From the NCBI GenBank assembly GCA_964036155.1, contig OZ038423.1, forward strand, positions 33,433,249-33,497,248: a stretch of 64,000 nt of DNA. Reading direction: 5' to 3'. Every line of letters starts with the position of its first letter. Within the stretch, counting starts at the first letter, position 1. Both the position numbers and the translations under genes were made by a program. Positions 62,088 through 64,000 of the stretch are shown here, in pieces. The notes below the pieces were generated by a model. The model saw only the letters and a list, made by a program, of their open reading frames with translations, was not told the origin of the DNA and did no database searches. This stretch comes from Diploscapter coronatus. Taxonomy: Eukaryota > Nematoda > Chromadorea > Rhabditida > Rhabditidae.

Positions 62088-62140
62088 GGCATTTTTCTTG
62101 AATTTAACAAAGGTCCCTATATTTATAGACGAATGACACA

Positions 62141-62224
62141 CAGACGGCTGTATTTACAGACTGTTCTTTTATTTCTCCACTTTTTCTACATTCCCTACCC
62201 TCCCTATTCGTCTGTAAATACAGG
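62141..62224. repeat. Foldback (MITE-like) element, family A copy 2
   Basis: CAGACGGCTGTATTTACAGA at the left and TCGTCTGTAAATACAGGG at the right. The centre (TTATTTCTCCACTTTTTCTA) is the reverse complement of the centre of the 6541-6628 copy. Confidence 0.78.
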
Positions 62225-62732
62225 GAGCCAAAAAATATTCAAAATAGCTATTTTATTCAATCGCAGAGCGAATTGAATGAATTCGTAAAATTTGAATATG
62301 CACAAATAAGAAAATTTAAACAAAAATGAACTTTTATCGATTTTCATGCGATAAATTGGATGGCAAAGAAACTCAGACTATAAAAAAAGTTGAAATTCAC
62401 ATCAAAACGTTTAAATTTTGAAATAATATCTGATTCCATCATTTTCTTCGAAAGCCCGAGTGCAAATTATACATGCGAAAATTCTAGTTGTTAGTGAACG
62501 TATTTATTCTATTGTTCTATTTTCATTCGGAAGTATAAATTTTCAGTCAACTATGAAAGTCGACCGTTTATTGGTTGGTTTATGACGTAATTTCGACCTC
62601 GTCGTGCATCTAATTCTCGAGTAGTTTTCGTCAGATCTTCATGTATATAATGATTTATCGTTCAGTAATAAATTATCGAATCATAGTGATTCAGGGACTA
62701 AAATTACTAAATTCAGGTTAAATTGAAATTAG

Positions 62733-62879
62733 ACTTGCAACTTTTCGAATCACGGTTAACCGCATGAAACGAGATATTGTATTTCTTCTCGAGACGAAAC
62801 GATGACAATGCTCTTTCTCTCTCAATAAGACATACTATCTCGTTTCATGCGGCTAACTGCGTTTCGAAAAGGTGCAAGT
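62733..62879. repeat. Foldback element, family C
   Basis: ACTTGCAACTTTTCGAATCA and GCATGAAACGAGATATTGTA at the left pair with ACATACTATCTCGTTTCATG and TTTCGAAAAGGTGCAAGT at the right. Arms of about 55 nt make it the longest of the family. It shares arm sequence with the 33362-33489 copy. Confidence 0.85.
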
Positions 62880-62909
62880 ATAATAGAAATTTTTAAAAAA
62901 ATCTTATTG

Positions 62910-63989
62910 TTATTCCTTACTTTCCATCAAATCCCGACTTTGCACCATTTCTCCCTCTTCTTCCTCGATTTGTGACAAATTTTCATTCGTAGCTCTCGAT
63001 TCGGTCAGCAATGGTCTCGTCTCTTCTTCTTCAGAATTATGGAAAAATAATTCCGCCCAGAAAATTGCCTGCAAATTTGTTTTATTGAAATGTACAAATC
63101 GATTTTTACTGATTTATTTTGTTTTGCCATCTTTCTCGTATATAATATTTACTTATTCCGTCATTTCAAAATTCAAAATAACATCCGAATCCAAATATAA
63201 AATACTCACACAATATAATGCCATGAAAGTGCCCAGAATAATTCCAAAAATTACGTCATTAGAATGATGCCAATGGTCAGTAATTCTCGAATACGAAACC
63301 ATCAACGCTAAAATTCGTTTGAAATGAATAAATGCGTGAAATACCTGTCAGAAGAAACGAAGTTTGTATGATAGGAATGAATATTCGATTTTGTAGAATT
63401 GGCTGAAGTCTTGCTTGAATGTAGAGCTAGATTAGTTATTTTTCTTTTTGTCATTTTATGTCAATTTACCGATGAAAATACGAAGCAATACATCGAAATT
63501 GCTGCATGACCCGACATGAACGATTTTCGAGCTTCTAACACCTGTGCTGGATCTCCATTGCAAATGTAGTTGAAAATGTAGCTAAATTTGTAATTTTGCC
63601 AAGGTTTGCCCGAATAGAGTTTGAAATAATGCCATATTTTATTATTTCCCTGATAAATAAATTCAAAAATAGCATGACTTGGATATTTTTCAAATCTTAC
63701 ACGTGCTCCTTCCCTTTACAGGTATTTGCATCCAATTGGCAAACTTCAATAAAGTACGGTCTCAATTCTCCGACCATTATTTTCGTTACTTGCACTACGA
63801 TTAACGTGCACATGAACCCGATTTGGGAATAGCCTAAATTTCCTCTTCTTTCTAAAATCCTTCAAACTAACCGATATAAGTAGCGATTCGAACAATAAGC
63901 ACATTGATATGACTGTTCCTCCATCGATATTTTGGCAGAGGAATATTCTGCTCGATTTTTCGAATTCGTAGAAATTCAGTGATGATTAT
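62910..63989 (-). CDS. PAP2-family lipid phosphate phosphatase (5' end outside window)
   Basis: A multi-pass membrane enzyme that dephosphorylates phosphatidate, lysophosphatidate and related lipids. Six exons in transcription order are visible: 63872..63989, 63720..63833, 63470..63649, 63345..63426, 63210..63307, 62910..63068. All three family motifs are present: C1 [11 protein letters not shown] (KxxxxxxRP), C2 SGHA in [14 protein letters not shown], and C3 [16 protein letters not shown] (SRxxxxxHxxxD), with the catalytic His residues kept. Hydrophobic segments flank them. The C-terminal tail is acidic ([17 protein letters not shown]). The first visible exon starts at an acceptor at 63989 with [11 protein letters not shown], so the N-terminal membrane helices and start codon lie to the right of the window. 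Confidence 0.9.
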
Positions 63990-64000
63990 CTGAAATTGCA

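Larger units (their letters stand above)
62088..62909. other. Convergent intergenic region, NAXD / PAP2 phosphatase
   Basis: Contains two foldback elements (62141-62224 and 62733-62879) and AT-rich DNA. No gene is supported. Confidence 0.6.

Noticed and set aside
1..64000. CRISPR array, phage, bacterial operon or integrated virus
   Set aside because: No regular spacer-repeat array, no ribosome-binding-site-driven gene clusters and no viral protein motifs. All genes are spliced and animal-like.

Overview
The window is nuclear DNA from a nematode. Genes are split into many short exons separated by small AT-rich introns that mostly end in TTTCAG. Acceptor-like AG sites sit just ahead of several start codons, as spliced-leader trans-splicing would leave. 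The recognisable proteins are closest to worm or animal families: coronin, an AC9-type adenylyl cyclase, tyrosylprotein sulfotransferase, DDRGK1, an HRI-type eIF2alpha kinase, ataxin-2, NAXD and a PAP2-family lipid phosphatase. From memory, the C. elegans orthologues of cor-1, acy-1, tpst-1, atx-2 and R107.2 (NAXD) all lie on chromosome III, so this is probably the equivalent chromosomal element. It does not look like Caenorhabditis itself, because an HRI-like kinase is present and C. elegans is thought to lack one.

Layout, left to right: purine-rich 5' flank (1-1252); coronin, + strand (1253-6086); an APC5-like protein, - strand (7120-12405); a shared upstream region, then the adenylyl cyclase acy-1, + strand (13757-23713); three - strand genes in tandem, transcribed in the order HRI-like kinase (29828-34498), DDRGK1 (27148-29439) and tyrosylprotein sulfotransferase (24622-25937); ataxin-2, + strand, divergent from the kinase (about 35701-48880); an unrecognised 123-aa protein, + (50561-52016); an unrecognised acidic protein, + (52987-58299); a tentative 80-aa protein, - (58777-59433); NAD(P)HX dehydratase, + (59833-62087); and the 3' part of a PAP2 lipid phosphatase, - (62910 to beyond 63989). 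For the recognised genes I rebuilt exon chains by hand, requiring reading phase to match across every junction and the joined protein to follow the family.

The genes are mostly unrelated housekeeping or signalling loci. The tightest pairing is HRI-like kinase then DDRGK1, 388 bp apart on one strand. Both touch stress and ER proteostasis, so an operon is possible but unproven.

Introns and intergenic DNA carry many short foldback elements that look like non-autonomous (MITE-like) transposons. One TA-flanked family is present four times, one foldback family with a shared core but different arms is present five or six times, and one pair of elements lies 55 kb apart. Splicing is also unusual: at least five introns need a GC donor, several acceptors read AAG or GAG, and one NAXD intron has no AG at the position the protein requires. 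I found no tRNA, rRNA, CRISPR array, virus-derived gene or transposase gene.
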